A stretch of 64,000 nucleotides of DNA. Origin: VRUE01 sp963703175. GTDB taxonomy: Bacteria; Actinomycetota; Thermoleophilia; Solirubrobacterales; 70-9. Location: assembly GCA_963703175.1 (NCBI GenBank), contig OY969794.1:1798001-1862000 (forward strand), in the 5' to 3' direction. The notes below the pieces were generated by a model that saw only the letters and a list, made by a program, of their open reading frames with translations, searched no databases and was not told the DNA's origin. The translations under genes were made by a program, and so were the position numbers. This document shows positions 47,322 to 56,012 of the stretch, one piece after another. Position 1 is the stretch's first letter; the number at the start of each line of letters is the position of its first letter.

Positions 47322-47677
47322 CGCTCCACGATCGGGCGCACCTCGATCGCCCCGCCGAGGCGGGCCGCCGGGATCCGTGCGGCGAGCTCGATCGCTGCGT
47401 CGAGGTCGTCGGCCTCGAAGAAGAGGTAGCCGCCGAGCGCCTCCTTGGTCTCGACGAAGGGGCCGTCGGTAGTCAGCGCTTTGCCGTCCTCGACGCGGAC
47501 GGTGGTTGCCGTCTCCGGTGGCTGCATCTGCACGCCGGGAGTGACCCCGGGGGTTTCGTTGATCCCCTGGTAGTCAGCGTAGACGGCCTTCTGCTCGTCC
47601 TCTGAGAGGCGCCCCCAGGCGTCCGGGTCGTGGGGCGTCGGGGTCGTGCCCTGGTGGATCAACAGCATGTACTTCAT
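47318..47677 (-). CDS. DGPF/YCII-domain protein
   Basis: 119 residues. MKYMLLIHQGTTPTPHDPDAW, then VRVEDGKALTTDGPFVETKEALGGYLFFEADDLDAAIE and GGAIEVRPIVER. The D-G-P-F signature is intact. In Streptomyces such genes are the known targets and neighbours of ECF42 sigma factors, so this one is probably co-transcribed with, and controlled by, the sigma factor whose coding frame overlaps its stop. Confidence 0.88.
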   Translation of the reverse strand: MKYMLLIHQGTTPTPHDPDAWGRLSEDEQKAVYADYQGINETPGVTPGVQMQPPETATTVRVEDGKALTTDGPFVETKEALGGYLFFEADDLDAAIELAARIPAARLGGAIEVRPIVER

Positions 47678-48003
47678 CGCTTCCTCCTTTTCGGGGATGG
47701 TCCCCTATTAGACGAACGGGAAGTCGCTAAATCGACAGCTTTGGGAGGAGCGGCCGGCGGTCGGACTGATCCATTTGCTTCAATCGGAGGACCAGAGAAA
47801 GGAGGTGGTCCTAACTTGATTCACATGCTTGAGGGGACTCTGGAGGTGCCGGGCCGCTAGGCGCGCACTTGTCTGGGCGCCCGGTGGAATCCACCCCGGG
47901 CACCGACGATCGTTAGGGAGGCGGGTCTTGTCCCACCCGTGCGCTGTTCCCGCGTTCGTTCCAAGCACCTGGCCAGGGCCGTCTTCGGGCGGCTCTGGCT
48001 CTT
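47678..48003. other. Intergenic region with several hairpins
   Basis: No gene is supported. It holds AGGACCA/TGGTCCT (47788-47794 with 47806-47812) whose loop contains AAAGGAGG, a possible 14-codon TTG frame at 47816-47860 just after it, and the strong hairpin described next. Confidence 0.45.
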
Positions 48004-48005
48004 TT
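47972..48005. terminator. UUCG-tetraloop hairpin after the epimerase gene
   Basis: A 12-bp stem (47972-47983 with 47988-47999) capped by TTCG, followed by CTTTT on the plus strand. It begins four bases after the stop of the minus-strand epimerase gene. Confidence 0.7.
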
Positions 48006-49041
48006 AAGCTTTGGCCCGGTTGTCGAGCAGGCTTTGGCCGCACTCGGCGATCGTGTCCTCGATCGGGCGGGGAGACCAACCGAGGCGGGTTTTCGCCTTC
48101 TCACTGGAGAGCTCGTTTTTCTTGCCGAGCTGACCAACGATCGAGCGGATGCCGGGATCGAAGATCCCCATCGCTCGCACGAGCAGCTTCGGCACCGAGC
48201 GAGTCGGGACCTTGGCTGCCTGGTCGCCAAGCCGGTCACGCAAAACGGCGGCGACGTCGGCCATCCACATAAAGCGCTCGGACGCGATAAAGCGCTCGCC
48301 ACCCGCCTCTGGGGCGGTCATCGCCCTGATCTCCAGGTCGGCGACATCGCGCACGTCGACGAAGCTGAAGCCGATTCGCGGCACGCCGGGTATGCCCCCC
48401 AACAGCCGCTCGATTGCCTGCAGCGAGAAGGAGCGATCGTCGCTCAGAAGCGGACCGATGATCGCGCCGGGGTTGACCGTCGCCAGCTTCTCGATCGCAC
48501 CCTGCTCGCGCATAAAGTCCCAGGCCGCCCGCTCGGCGATCGTCTTCGAGCAGGCATACGGCGAGAGGTTCGGGTTGTCCGGGTCGCTCCAGTTCTGCTC
48601 GGTCAACGGCCCAGATGCGGGTTTATCGCCGCCGGTGATCGCCGCCACCGAGGAGGTGACGACGATTCGTTCGACGCCGGCGTCGAGGCTCGCTCGCAGG
48701 ACGCGCAGGGTTCCGTCACGCGCCGGCACGATCAGCTCGTCGGGATCCTTCGGCTGCACCGGCGGGAAGGGCGAGGCGACGTGGAGGACGTAGTCGCACC
48801 CGGCGATCGCCTGCTCCCAGCCCTGGTCCCCGGTCAGGTCGGCGGCAAGCACCGCGAGCCGGTCGTCGGCATCGGTCTGCGTCGCCACTGCGGCCCGGAC
48901 CTCAGCCTCGCGGGCGAGGTCGCGCACCGTGGTGCGCACCTGACAGCCGCGCTTTAACAGTTCGACCACGCACCAGCCGCCGAGGAAGCCCGAGCCTCCC
49001 GTGACCAGAACGGTCTTTGTGTCTGCTTGCGAACCCTCCAC
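48004..49041 (-). CDS. NAD(P)-dependent epimerase/dihydroflavonol reductase-like (extended SDR)
   Basis: 345 residues. VLVTGGSGFLGGWCVVELLKRG is the extended-SDR nucleotide motif (T-G-G-x-G-F-L-G), VLHVASPFP the second, VTSSVAAI the catalytic Ser region, and YACSKTIAE the Y-x3-K. SFVDVRDVADLEI is a further family mark. It should be a cytosolic oxidoreductase acting on a hydroxy/keto substrate. It is divergent from the DUF2855 gene with 38 bases between starts. Confidence 0.87.
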   Translation of the reverse strand: MEGSQADTKTVLVTGGSGFLGGWCVVELLKRGCQVRTTVRDLAREAEVRAAVATQTDADDRLAVLAADLTGDQGWEQAIAGCDYVLHVASPFPPVQPKDPDELIVPARDGTLRVLRASLDAGVERIVVTSSVAAITGGDKPASGPLTEQNWSDPDNPNLSPYACSKTIAERAAWDFMREQGAIEKLATVNPGAIIGPLLSDDRSFSLQAIERLLGGIPGVPRIGFSFVDVRDVADLEIRAMTAPEAGGERFIASERFMWMADVAAVLRDRLGDQAAKVPTRSVPKLLVRAMGIFDPGIRSIVGQLGKKNELSSEKAKTRLGWSPRPIEDTIAECGQSLLDNRAKA

Positions 49042-49079
49042 CTGAGTGCGGAGTATGACGTGAGAAGATCCAAGTGCCG

Positions 49080-50150
49080 ATGACCGACTTCCTCGTCAAG
49101 CGTGACGATCTGCGTGAGTGCCGTGTCGCGGATTCCGCGCCACCCGAGCTTGAGCCGGGTCAGGCGCTGCTGCGGGTCGACACCTTTGGCCTGACCGCCA
49201 ACAACATCACCTACGCGGTCTTCGGTGAGGCGATGTCCTACTGGGACTTCTTCCCCACCGAGGAAGGCTGGGGCCGAGTGCCGATGTGGGGGTTCGCCGA
49301 GGTCGAGCACAGCGAGGCGGCGGGCGTGGAGTCCGGCACCCGGGTGTACGGGTACTTACCGCCTTCCTCGCATCTTGTAGTGACTCCGGCCGATGTCAGC
49401 GAGGCCGGCTTCGTCGATGGCTCGCCGCATAGGGCTGCGCTGCCCTCTGCCTACCACCGCTACCTCATAACGGGGGCCGACACGTTCTACCGGCCCGACA
49501 CCGAGGAGATCCAGATGCTGCTGCGGCCGCTCTTTTTCACCTCGTTCTTGATCGACGATCAGCTCGACGACGAGGGCCTGGCGACGCGCGGGCCGGTGCT
49601 GATCTCCAGCGCTTCGAGCAAGACCGCGATCGCTGCCGCATTCATGCTGGCCCAGCGGGACGGCGTCGAGCTCGTCGGGCTGACCTCGCCGCGTAGCGCC
49701 GAGTTCGTCGAGGGGTTGGGGATTTACGACCGCACGGTCACCTACGACGCGATCGACTCGCTTGAGCGTGGCCCCGCCACCTTTGTCGACATTGCCGGCG
49801 ATGGGGACGTTCGCCGCGTTGTCCACTCTCACTACGGCGACGAGCTCATCCACAGCATGGCGGTTGGCGCTACCCACTGGGAGGAGCTTGGGGCCGGGGC
49901 AGGGGATCTCCCCGGGCCGGTGCCCACCCTCTTCTTTGCCCCCGACCGCGTCGTCAAGCGCGCCGAGGACTGGGGCCGCGCAGACCTCGAGACTCGTGTC
50001 GCCGAAGCCTGGCACCCGTTTTGTGAGTGGACCGGCGGCTGGCTGGAGACGATCCCCGGCGAGGGCTTCGACGCCGTCCGCGATGCCTATCTGGACGTGA
50101 TCGACGGCAAGGTCGATCCGAAGCACGCCCACGCGCTCACGCTCGCTTAG
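49080..50150 (+). CDS. DUF2855 protein (MDR/quinone-reductase-like)
   Basis: 356 residues. It opens FLVKRDDLRECRV, then LLRVDTFGLTANNITYAVFGEAMSYWDFFP, GWGRVPMWGFAEV and GTRVYGYLPPSSHLVV, a medium-chain dehydrogenase-like N-terminal fold. LISSASSKTAIAAAF is where MDR proteins have the nucleotide-binding loop, and VEFVEGLGIYDRTVTYD-like text follows. Family function is unknown. It is divergent from the epimerase. Confidence 0.82.
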   Translation: MTDFLVKRDDLRECRVADSAPPELEPGQALLRVDTFGLTANNITYAVFGEAMSYWDFFPTEEGWGRVPMWGFAEVEHSEAAGVESGTRVYGYLPPSSHLVVTPADVSEAGFVDGSPHRAALPSAYHRYLITGADTFYRPDTEEIQMLLRPLFFTSFLIDDQLDDEGLATRGPVLISSASSKTAIAAAFMLAQRDGVELVGLTSPRSAEFVEGLGIYDRTVTYDAIDSLERGPATFVDIAGDGDVRRVVHSHYGDELIHSMAVGATHWEELGAGAGDLPGPVPTLFFAPDRVVKRAEDWGRADLETRVAEAWHPFCEWTGGWLETIPGEGFDAVRDAYLDVIDGKVDPKHAHALTLA

Positions 50151-50222
50151 CGACTTCCCGTAGTCCGGCTCGATTGGAGCATTGACTTCATCCGGTTGCT
50201 GTGGGATTGTCGCCGTCTGACC

Positions 50223-51758
50223 ATGCCTTGCCATCGATCCGATCTTCGCCCTCTCCGCAGCCGGGCCGGTCGCGCGGTATTCGTGTCTGCGGTCTGCGCA
50301 GCAATTCTGGCGTTTGCCTTGGCTGCCGCACCCGCCCAGGCAGTGACCCAGACGTTCACCTTCACCGGCGCCGAGCAGACCTTTGTTGTCCCGGCGGGTG
50401 TCTCCAAATTGCATGTCCTCGTCATCGGTGGCAGCGGCGGGGACAGTGGGTCTCCTGGAGGGGTCGGAGACCAGGTCAAAGCGGATCTGCAGGTCACGTC
50501 GGGTCAGACGCTCTACGTCGAGGTCGGCGGCGACGGACAGGACAGCGGCGGCGCCGGCTTCAACGGCGGCGCAGCGGGCGGCGGGGGCGGCAGCCCTGTC
50601 GCTGCCGGTGGCGGTGGTGCCTCGGATATCCGCACTGCACTCCGTTCTTCTGGCCTCTCGCCCGACACCCGGCTGATCGTCGCCGGTGGCGGTGGAGGCG
50701 GGGGTGGGACCGGCGAAGCCGAAGGTGGTGGCACCGGTGGCGCGGCTGAAGAAGGTGGAGAAACCAGCGGAGGCGGTAACGGTGGCGGTGGCGCCGGCAC
50801 GCAGAGCGAAGGTGGATCGCTCGGAATCGGAATTGGAGAAGGAGGCGGCGCCGCCGGCCAGCTGGGTCTCGGCGGCGGCGGCGAAACGAGTTGCGGCAGT
50901 GGCGGCGGTGGCGGTGGCGGTGGCGGTGGCTACTACGGCGGCGGCGGCGCTGGTGCCGGCTGCGTAATAACCGGCGGCGGCGGTGGCGGGGGCGGTTCAT
51001 CACTGGTACCGGCGGGCGGCACTCAGTCCCTGACCTCGCCGGCACCCCCGCCGCAGGTGAAAATCACCTACACCTCACCCCCCTTGGTTGAGATCGCTTT
51101 GCCCGCCGACGGCGGGACCTACACCCAGGGCCAGGCGGTCACGGCCGCGTACTCCTGCAGCGCGCAAGACGGCGCCGGCATCGCGACCTGTTCCGGTCCG
51201 GTTGCGAACGGCGCCGGGCTGGACACGGCGACTCTCGGACATCACAGCTTCACCGTCGACGCCAAAGACACCGATGGCAGCACGGCAAGCAGGAGCGTCA
51301 GCTACACGGTCGTGGCCGCGCCCCTGCCCGTGGCCGCGCCCCTGCCGCCACCCGCCCTTACCGCTGTCAGCCAATCGGCAAAGACGTGGCGTGCCGGCAA
51401 CGCGTTGCCCCAGATCAGCAAAAAAGCGAAAGGTCTGCCGGTGGGCACGACCTTCTCGTTCACGCTGAACGAGAAAGCGGATGTCGAACTGGCCTTCACC
51501 GGCAAATCCGCTGGGCGCAAGGTCAAAGGCAAATGTCGCCCGCCGAGTCCCAAAGCCAAAGGCAAGCCCCACTGCCCGCGCTTGGTCGGCACGCTTCCCG
51601 TCAGCGGGCACGAGGGCGTGAACCAGGTCCGCTTCGCAGGTCGTATAGCTGCGGGCAAGAAGCTGCAGCCCGGGCATTACACGCTTCAGATAACTGCCAC
51701 CAACGCCGAGGGCAAACGCTCGGCAGCGGCGTCGTTGAGCTTCACGATCGTCAAATAG
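50223..51758 (+). CDS. Exported glycine-rich protein with C-terminal Ig/cadherin-like part
   Basis: 511 residues. Signal peptide (AVFVSAVCAAILAFALAAAPAQA, about 18-40), then a domain with TQTFTFTGAEQTFVVPAGVSKLHVLVIGG that typically precedes glycine-rich stretches in actinobacterial surface proteins. About 250 residues are mostly Gly with Ala, Ser and Thr. The last part (about 280-511) has VEIALPADGGTYTQGQAV with paired Cys, then a Lys-rich FSFTLNEKADVELAFTG region that uses AAA for Lys. Likely surface-exposed. No sorting signal. Confidence 0.75.
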   Translation: MPCHRSDLRPLRSRAGRAVFVSAVCAAILAFALAAAPAQAVTQTFTFTGAEQTFVVPAGVSKLHVLVIGGSGGDSGSPGGVGDQVKADLQVTSGQTLYVEVGGDGQDSGGAGFNGGAAGGGGGSPVAAGGGGASDIRTALRSSGLSPDTRLIVAGGGGGGGGTGEAEGGGTGGAAEEGGETSGGGNGGGGAGTQSEGGSLGIGIGEGGGAAGQLGLGGGGETSCGSGGGGGGGGGGYYGGGGAGAGCVITGGGGGGGGSSLVPAGGTQSLTSPAPPPQVKITYTSPPLVEIALPADGGTYTQGQAVTAAYSCSAQDGAGIATCSGPVANGAGLDTATLGHHSFTVDAKDTDGSTASRSVSYTVVAAPLPVAAPLPPPALTAVSQSAKTWRAGNALPQISKKAKGLPVGTTFSFTLNEKADVELAFTGKSAGRKVKGKCRPPSPKAKGKPHCPRLVGTLPVSGHEGVNQVRFAGRIAAGKKLQPGHYTLQITATNAEGKRSAAASLSFTIVK

Positions 51759-51844
51759 GTGTCTTCGAAGCAGCCGGTTTAGAGATCCGACGGCGGGTAT
51801 TCTGAGAGAACTCTCACTCTGACTCGCTCGGCATTGGAGGGCGC

Positions 51845-52204
51845 ATGATCACCAAGACCGATTTCATCGGAATTCCGTCACAGGACAGCGAGCGCTCGCG
51901 GCGCTTCTACGTCGAGACGCTGGGGTTGCGGCCGGACGAGCACGGGAAGTTCGAATTCTGGGCCGGCGACACCTGCTTTGGCATCTGGGAGCCGGCGAAA
52001 ATGGGCATGGAGTTCGCACCGCAGAAAAACGCCCACCCGGCGCTGCACGTAGATGACGTCGCCGCGGCCCGGGCCGAGCTGGAGGCGAAGGGTGTCGAGT
52101 TCAGCGGCGACATTTTCGACACCGGTGTCTGCCATATGGCCTTCTTCACCGACCCTGACGGCAACGACCTGATGCTGCACAACCGCTACGCGCCTTACGA
52201 GTGA
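51845..52204 (+). CDS. VOC (glyoxalase/bleomycin resistance-like) protein
   Basis: 119 residues, one VOC module pair. TDFIGIPSQDSERSRRFYVETLGL and FFTDPDGNDLMLHNRY are the family start and end; metal-ligand positions are only partly conserved. Cytosolic. Eight bases upstream of the next gene, so one operon. Confidence 0.85.
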   Translation: MITKTDFIGIPSQDSERSRRFYVETLGLRPDEHGKFEFWAGDTCFGIWEPAKMGMEFAPQKNAHPALHVDDVAAARAELEAKGVEFSGDIFDTGVCHMAFFTDPDGNDLMLHNRYAPYE

Positions 52205-52211
52205 GCGACCG

Positions 52212-52853
52212 ATGCCAAAGCTGAGATTCGAGATCTCGATCTCGCTCGATGGCTATGTTGCCGGGCCGAACCAGAGCGAGGAACACCCGCTGGGCGAAGG
52301 CGGCGAGCAGCTACACGAGTGGGTAGTCAAGCTCGCCGTCTGGCGCGAAGCTCACGGTTACGAGGGCGGAGAGGTAAACGCGAGTACTCCGCTGATGGAG
52401 GAAGCGCAGAGTGGGGTCGGCGCCGTGATCATGGGCCGCGGTATGTTCGGCGGCGGCCCCGGGCCGTGGGGGGACGATCCCTGGCAAGGCTGGTGGGGGG
52501 ACGAACCGCCGTTCAAGATGCCGGTCTTCGTCCTCACCCACCACGAGCGCGAGCCCCTGATGCTCGGCCGGACGACCTTTACCTTCGTCACCGATGGCAT
52601 CGAGTCGGCGCTGGCGCAGGCTAGGGAGGTGGCGGGCGACCTGGACGTGACGATCGGCGGCGGCGGCGACGTCGGCGGCCAGTACCTGTCGGCTGGCCAT
52701 GTCGACCAGCTGCAGCTGAACGTCGTGCCGATCCTTCTCGGCGGTGGTACCCGCCTCTTCGAGGGCGGTGCCGGCACGGGCCTAGAGCTGGAGCCGATCC
52801 TGGTCGTCGATACGCCTGAGGTGACTCACCTCAGGTACCGCGTCGGTCGGTAG
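52212..52853 (+). CDS. RibD C-terminal/dihydrofolate reductase-like protein
   Basis: 213 residues. FEISISLDGYVAGPNQSEEHPLG opens the fold; AVIMGRGMFGGGPGPWGD and VTIGGGGDVGGQYLSAGHVDQLQLNVVPILLGGGTRLF are the cofactor regions. Third member of this family in 21 kb. Convergent with the Mrr-type gene, only two bases apart. Confidence 0.86.
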   Translation: MPKLRFEISISLDGYVAGPNQSEEHPLGEGGEQLHEWVVKLAVWREAHGYEGGEVNASTPLMEEAQSGVGAVIMGRGMFGGGPGPWGDDPWQGWWGDEPPFKMPVFVLTHHEREPLMLGRTTFTFVTDGIESALAQAREVAGDLDVTIGGGGDVGGQYLSAGHVDQLQLNVVPILLGGGTRLFEGGAGTGLELEPILVVDTPEVTHLRYRVGR

Positions 52854-52855
52854 GT

Positions 52856-53905
52856 CTACTCCTTTTCGGAGTCCTCCAAGACCCAAATCTGTCGCAACGG
52901 CACCAGCTCCTGGGTGCCTTCGTCCAAGTCAGGATAGGAATCCAGAAAAAGCGCGACGAGGCGCTCGAGGTCCCAGAGCTGTATGCCCATCTGTTGTGCC
53001 TCGAGTATCGATGGGTTCGTGAAGCCGCCGGTTGCAATGAAGATCCCCCGCTCGGCAGTGCGATCGACAAGGCCGTTGAGCTGGCGAATCTCGTCGGTCG
53101 AAATCTTCGTCGTCGGCTTGGCTTTGACCTGGGCTTTGACGATCGGCGGATGGAGGAAGAGTGGATCGCGGCAGGCACGAATATCGACACCGCCGTCGGC
53201 CCCGGCAGCTGCTACCTCGGTTGCGTAGCCGAGCGCCTGCAGGACGCCTGCGGCGAGGTCTTGGGTCTCCTCCCATCCGAGTTGAGCGATCTTCTTGCCG
53301 ATCAGTTCGCGGTTACGGGCCTCCTGTTCGCGAGCGCTCGTCGGTGAAGAATCCTCGCTGTCAGCGTCCGGGGAATGCTTTTCTTCGGCTGCAGCTTCAG
53401 CCGGGACACTGCCGTCTTCGAGGAAGCGGGCGAGGCGATCTTGGCCGGATGGTTTGAATACGGTGAGGAGAGAGCCGAGGGAGAAGAGGATGCGGTCGGG
53501 AAGTGGATCGCGGTTGCGCCGGCCGAGCCAATCGACCTTGCGCACACGGTGGTAGTGGGCGATTGGTGGGCTGGTCCGATGTTCGTATTCCCCCGCGACT
53601 CGTCCGCAGAGCAGCTCTCGCGTACCGCCGTCGGGAACCGCGACCAGGTCGCCGGTTTTCATCACGTTGGCGAAGCGATGGATCTGTCCGGCCACATTCC
53701 CGCCTCGGCTTCCGAGTAGATCGCGAGCGTGGTCAAACAGCATGTTGCGGTCCATGCCGGTGACATCACCGATTTCGTTGAAGCCGATGCCGACGAGCCC
53801 GAGCTGCTCGAACTCGTTTGCGTACCGGCCTCCCTCGCCGGCTCGCACTACCCATACTTGAGGCGAAGCTGAGTTTGCGCTGTCGGCAGTCGTCGCTGGC
53901 TCCAT
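52856..53905 (-). CDS. Mrr-type (type IV) restriction endonuclease with N-terminal sensor-like domain
   Basis: 349 residues. The C-terminal Mrr catalytic domain (about 195-320) has IAQLGWEETQDLAAGVLQAL, then ADGGVDIRA (active-site Asp) and IVKAQVKAK (Q-x-K), followed by TDEIRQLNGLVDRTAERGIFIATGGFT. The N-terminal part (about 15-150) has VWVVRAGEGGRYANEFEQLGLVGIGFNEIGD and LVAVPDGGTRELLCGRVAGEYEH, which looks like a PUA/EVE-type domain of the kind that recognises modified DNA bases. No methylase is nearby, as expected for a type IV enzyme. Confidence 0.82.
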   Translation of the reverse strand: MEPATTADSANSASPQVWVVRAGEGGRYANEFEQLGLVGIGFNEIGDVTGMDRNMLFDHARDLLGSRGGNVAGQIHRFANVMKTGDLVAVPDGGTRELLCGRVAGEYEHRTSPPIAHYHRVRKVDWLGRRNRDPLPDRILFSLGSLLTVFKPSGQDRLARFLEDGSVPAEAAAEEKHSPDADSEDSSPTSAREQEARNRELIGKKIAQLGWEETQDLAAGVLQALGYATEVAAAGADGGVDIRACRDPLFLHPPIVKAQVKAKPTTKISTDEIRQLNGLVDRTAERGIFIATGGFTNPSILEAQQMGIQLWDLERLVALFLDSYPDLDEGTQELVPLRQIWVLEDSEKE

Positions 53906-53957
53906 GTCCTAGCTCGATTACTTTAAGTGGACTTGGGCTCGATATGCGCCTCGTCAC

Positions 53958-53975
53958 ACTGGCTGACTAGCCAGT
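53958..53975. promoter_or_regulatory. Operator-like palindrome (shared motif, copy 3)
   Basis: ACTGGCTGACTAGCCAGT, a perfect palindrome of ACTGGCT around GACT, 20 bases before the GTG of the flavin monooxygenase gene. Matches the copies at 20975 and 25381 at 16-17 of 18 positions. Confidence 0.55.
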
Positions 53976-53995
53976 CTGCAAAAATCGGCGTCCCC

Positions 53996-55495
53996 GTGAG
54001 CGACGGTTCGCACGAACATCTCGACGTCCTGATCGTCGGCGCCGGCCTCTCCGGGATCGGCGCCGCCTGGCACCTGCAGGAGCGCTGCTCGGGTAAGCGC
54101 TACGCGATCCTCGAGGCACGCGGCGACCTCGGCGGCACCTGGGACCTCTTCCGCTATCCCGGTATCCGCTCGGATTCCGACATGCACACGCTCGGCTACC
54201 GCTTCAAGCCGTGGACCGCCGCCAAGTCGATCGCCGACGGACCCTCGATCCTCGAGTACGTACGAGAGACCGCGCGCGACGACGGGATCGAGGCCAATAT
54301 CCGCTTCCACCACCGTGTAGTCGCCGCCGCCTGGTCGAGTGACGACGCGCGCTGGACGGTCGAGGTGGAACGCACCGAAAGCGGCGAGACGGTGCAGCTG
54401 ACTTGCAACTTCCTCTGGGGCTGCAGCGGCTACTACCGCTACGACGAGGGTTACACGCCGGAGTTCGAGGGAATCGACCGCTTCGCGGGGCTGGTCATCC
54501 ACCCCCAGCACTGGCCCGAGGACCTCGACTACAGCGGCAAGCGCGTGGTCGTGATCGGCAGTGGCGCGACCGCGGTGACGCTGGTGCCGGCGATGGCGAA
54601 GAAGGCGGCCCACGTGACGATGCTGCAGCGCTCCCCCACCTACATCGCTTCGCTGCCGGCTGAGGACGGGATTGCCACTACGCTGCGTCGTCGTCTCCCA
54701 GAGCGCGCCGCTTACGCCGTGGTGCGCTGGAAGAACGTCCTCAGGCAGGCGATCTTCTACCAGCTCAGCTGCCGCCGGCCGGAGCTGATCAAGCGCTGGA
54801 TTCGCAAGGGCGTCAAACGCTCGCTGCCGCTGGGTTACGACGTCGACAAGCACTTCAAACCCCGCTACAACCCCTGGGACCAACGCATGTGCCTGGTGCC
54901 GGATGGTGACTTGTTCCGGGCGATCTCCAAGGGCGAAGCCACGGTCGTCACCGACAAGATCGCCACCTTCACCGAGCGCGGGATCGAGCTCGAGTCCGGC
55001 GAGGAGCTGGAGGCCGACGTGGTCGTCACCGCGACCGGGCTCAACCTGCTCTTCCTCGGCGGGATGGCGCTCACGGTCGACGGCAAGGAGGTCGATGTGC
55101 CCAGCACGATGGCCTACAAGGGCATGATGCTGAGCGGTGTGCCGAACATGGCTTTCACCGTCGGCTACACCAACTCCTCCTGGACGCTAAAGGCGGACCT
55201 CACCTCCGAGTACGTCTGTCGTCTGCTCAACCACATGGACGCCCACGGCTACGAGCGCTCTGCCCCGGAGGTCGACCCGTCGGTCGGCGAGCAGCCACTG
55301 CTCACCTTCACCTCTGGCTACGTGCAGCGCTCGCTCGACCAGTTCCCCAAACAAGGTTCGAAGGAGCCCTGGAAGCTGCGTCAGAACTACGTCGTCGACA
55401 TCCGCACGATCCGCCGCGGCCGGATCGACGACGGCGCCATGCGGTTCTCGAGTGGAACGCCTGTGCGAAGTCGCGCCGAGAAGGTCGCTGCCTGA
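53996..55495 (+). CDS. Flavin-containing (Baeyer-Villiger-type) monooxygenase
   Basis: 499 residues from GTG 53996. LDVLIVGAGLSGIGAAWHLQ is the FAD-binding GxGxxG, GGTWDLFRYPGIRSDSDMHTLG is the conserved G-G-T-W region, and RVVVIGSGATAVTLVPAM is the NADPH-binding GxGxxA. FxGxxxHxxxW is present as FAGLVIHPQHWP, the family fingerprint. It should insert oxygen into ketones or hydroxylate lipophilic substrates. The operator-like palindrome just upstream is shared with the R2-like oxidase. Confidence 0.9.
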   Translation: MSDGSHEHLDVLIVGAGLSGIGAAWHLQERCSGKRYAILEARGDLGGTWDLFRYPGIRSDSDMHTLGYRFKPWTAAKSIADGPSILEYVRETARDDGIEANIRFHHRVVAAAWSSDDARWTVEVERTESGETVQLTCNFLWGCSGYYRYDEGYTPEFEGIDRFAGLVIHPQHWPEDLDYSGKRVVVIGSGATAVTLVPAMAKKAAHVTMLQRSPTYIASLPAEDGIATTLRRRLPERAAYAVVRWKNVLRQAIFYQLSCRRPELIKRWIRKGVKRSLPLGYDVDKHFKPRYNPWDQRMCLVPDGDLFRAISKGEATVVTDKIATFTERGIELESGEELEADVVVTATGLNLLFLGGMALTVDGKEVDVPSTMAYKGMMLSGVPNMAFTVGYTNSSWTLKADLTSEYVCRLLNHMDAHGYERSAPEVDPSVGEQPLLTFTSGYVQRSLDQFPKQGSKEPWKLRQNYVVDIRTIRRGRIDDGAMRFSSGTPVRSRAEKVAA

Positions 55496-55523
55496 GCATT
55501 TGGTTGCGTTCCGGGCGAGGGGG

Positions 55524-55529
55524 TAACTT
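55524..55529 (+). promoter_or_regulatory. Putative -10 hexamer (leaderless)
   Basis: TAACTT six bases before the cupredoxin ATG. Confidence 0.4.
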
Positions 55530-55535
55530 GGGCGC

Positions 55536-56009
55536 ATGCGAACCAAGGCATTGCTTCCAGTTATCGCCCTATGCGCGGCAATCGGTCTGATCGGCCTCGG
55601 CGGTTGTGGCGGGGGTGACGACAACGGCGATGGCAGCGCGTCCGACTCGACCGCAACGACGACTGTGACGGAGGACGGCACGACCACGGAGACTGAGACT
55701 GGCGACGACTCCAATACCGGCAATGCGCCGGCGCCTAGCGGCGACGCGGTCCGCTCGGCCAAGGTTGAGATCGAGGATTACGCCTACAACCCCGACCCGG
55801 TGACGATCGAGGAAGGCGGCAAGGTGACCTGGATCAATAAGGACTCGGTGGCACACACGGCGACCGCGGACGACGGCAGCTTCGACACTGGTGCGATCGA
55901 GGAAGGCAAGCTCAAGTCTGAGACCTTCAAGCAGCCCGGCACCTATGACTACATCTGCTCGATCCACCCGACGATGCACGGCACGATCGAAGTGGTCGAA
56001 GCCGGCTAG
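55536..56009 (+). CDS. Plastocyanin-like cupredoxin lipoprotein
   Basis: 157 residues. A lipoprotein signal peptide ends LIGLGGC, with Cys as lipidation site, then a Thr/Asp/Glu-rich linker (about 28-70). The cupredoxin domain (about 72-157) has VEIEDYAYNPDPVTIEEGGKVTW, SVAHTATA (first His), and YDYICSIHPTMHGTIEV giving Cys, His and Met, so all four type 1 copper ligands are present. It should be a small electron carrier on the outer membrane face. Four bases upstream of the flavodoxin-like gene. Confidence 0.9.
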   Translation: MRTKALLPVIALCAAIGLIGLGGCGGGDDNGDGSASDSTATTTVTEDGTTTETETGDDSNTGNAPAPSGDAVRSAKVEIEDYAYNPDPVTIEEGGKVTWINKDSVAHTATADDGSFDTGAIEEGKLKSETFKQPGTYDYICSIHPTMHGTIEVVEAG

Positions 56010-56012
56010 CCC

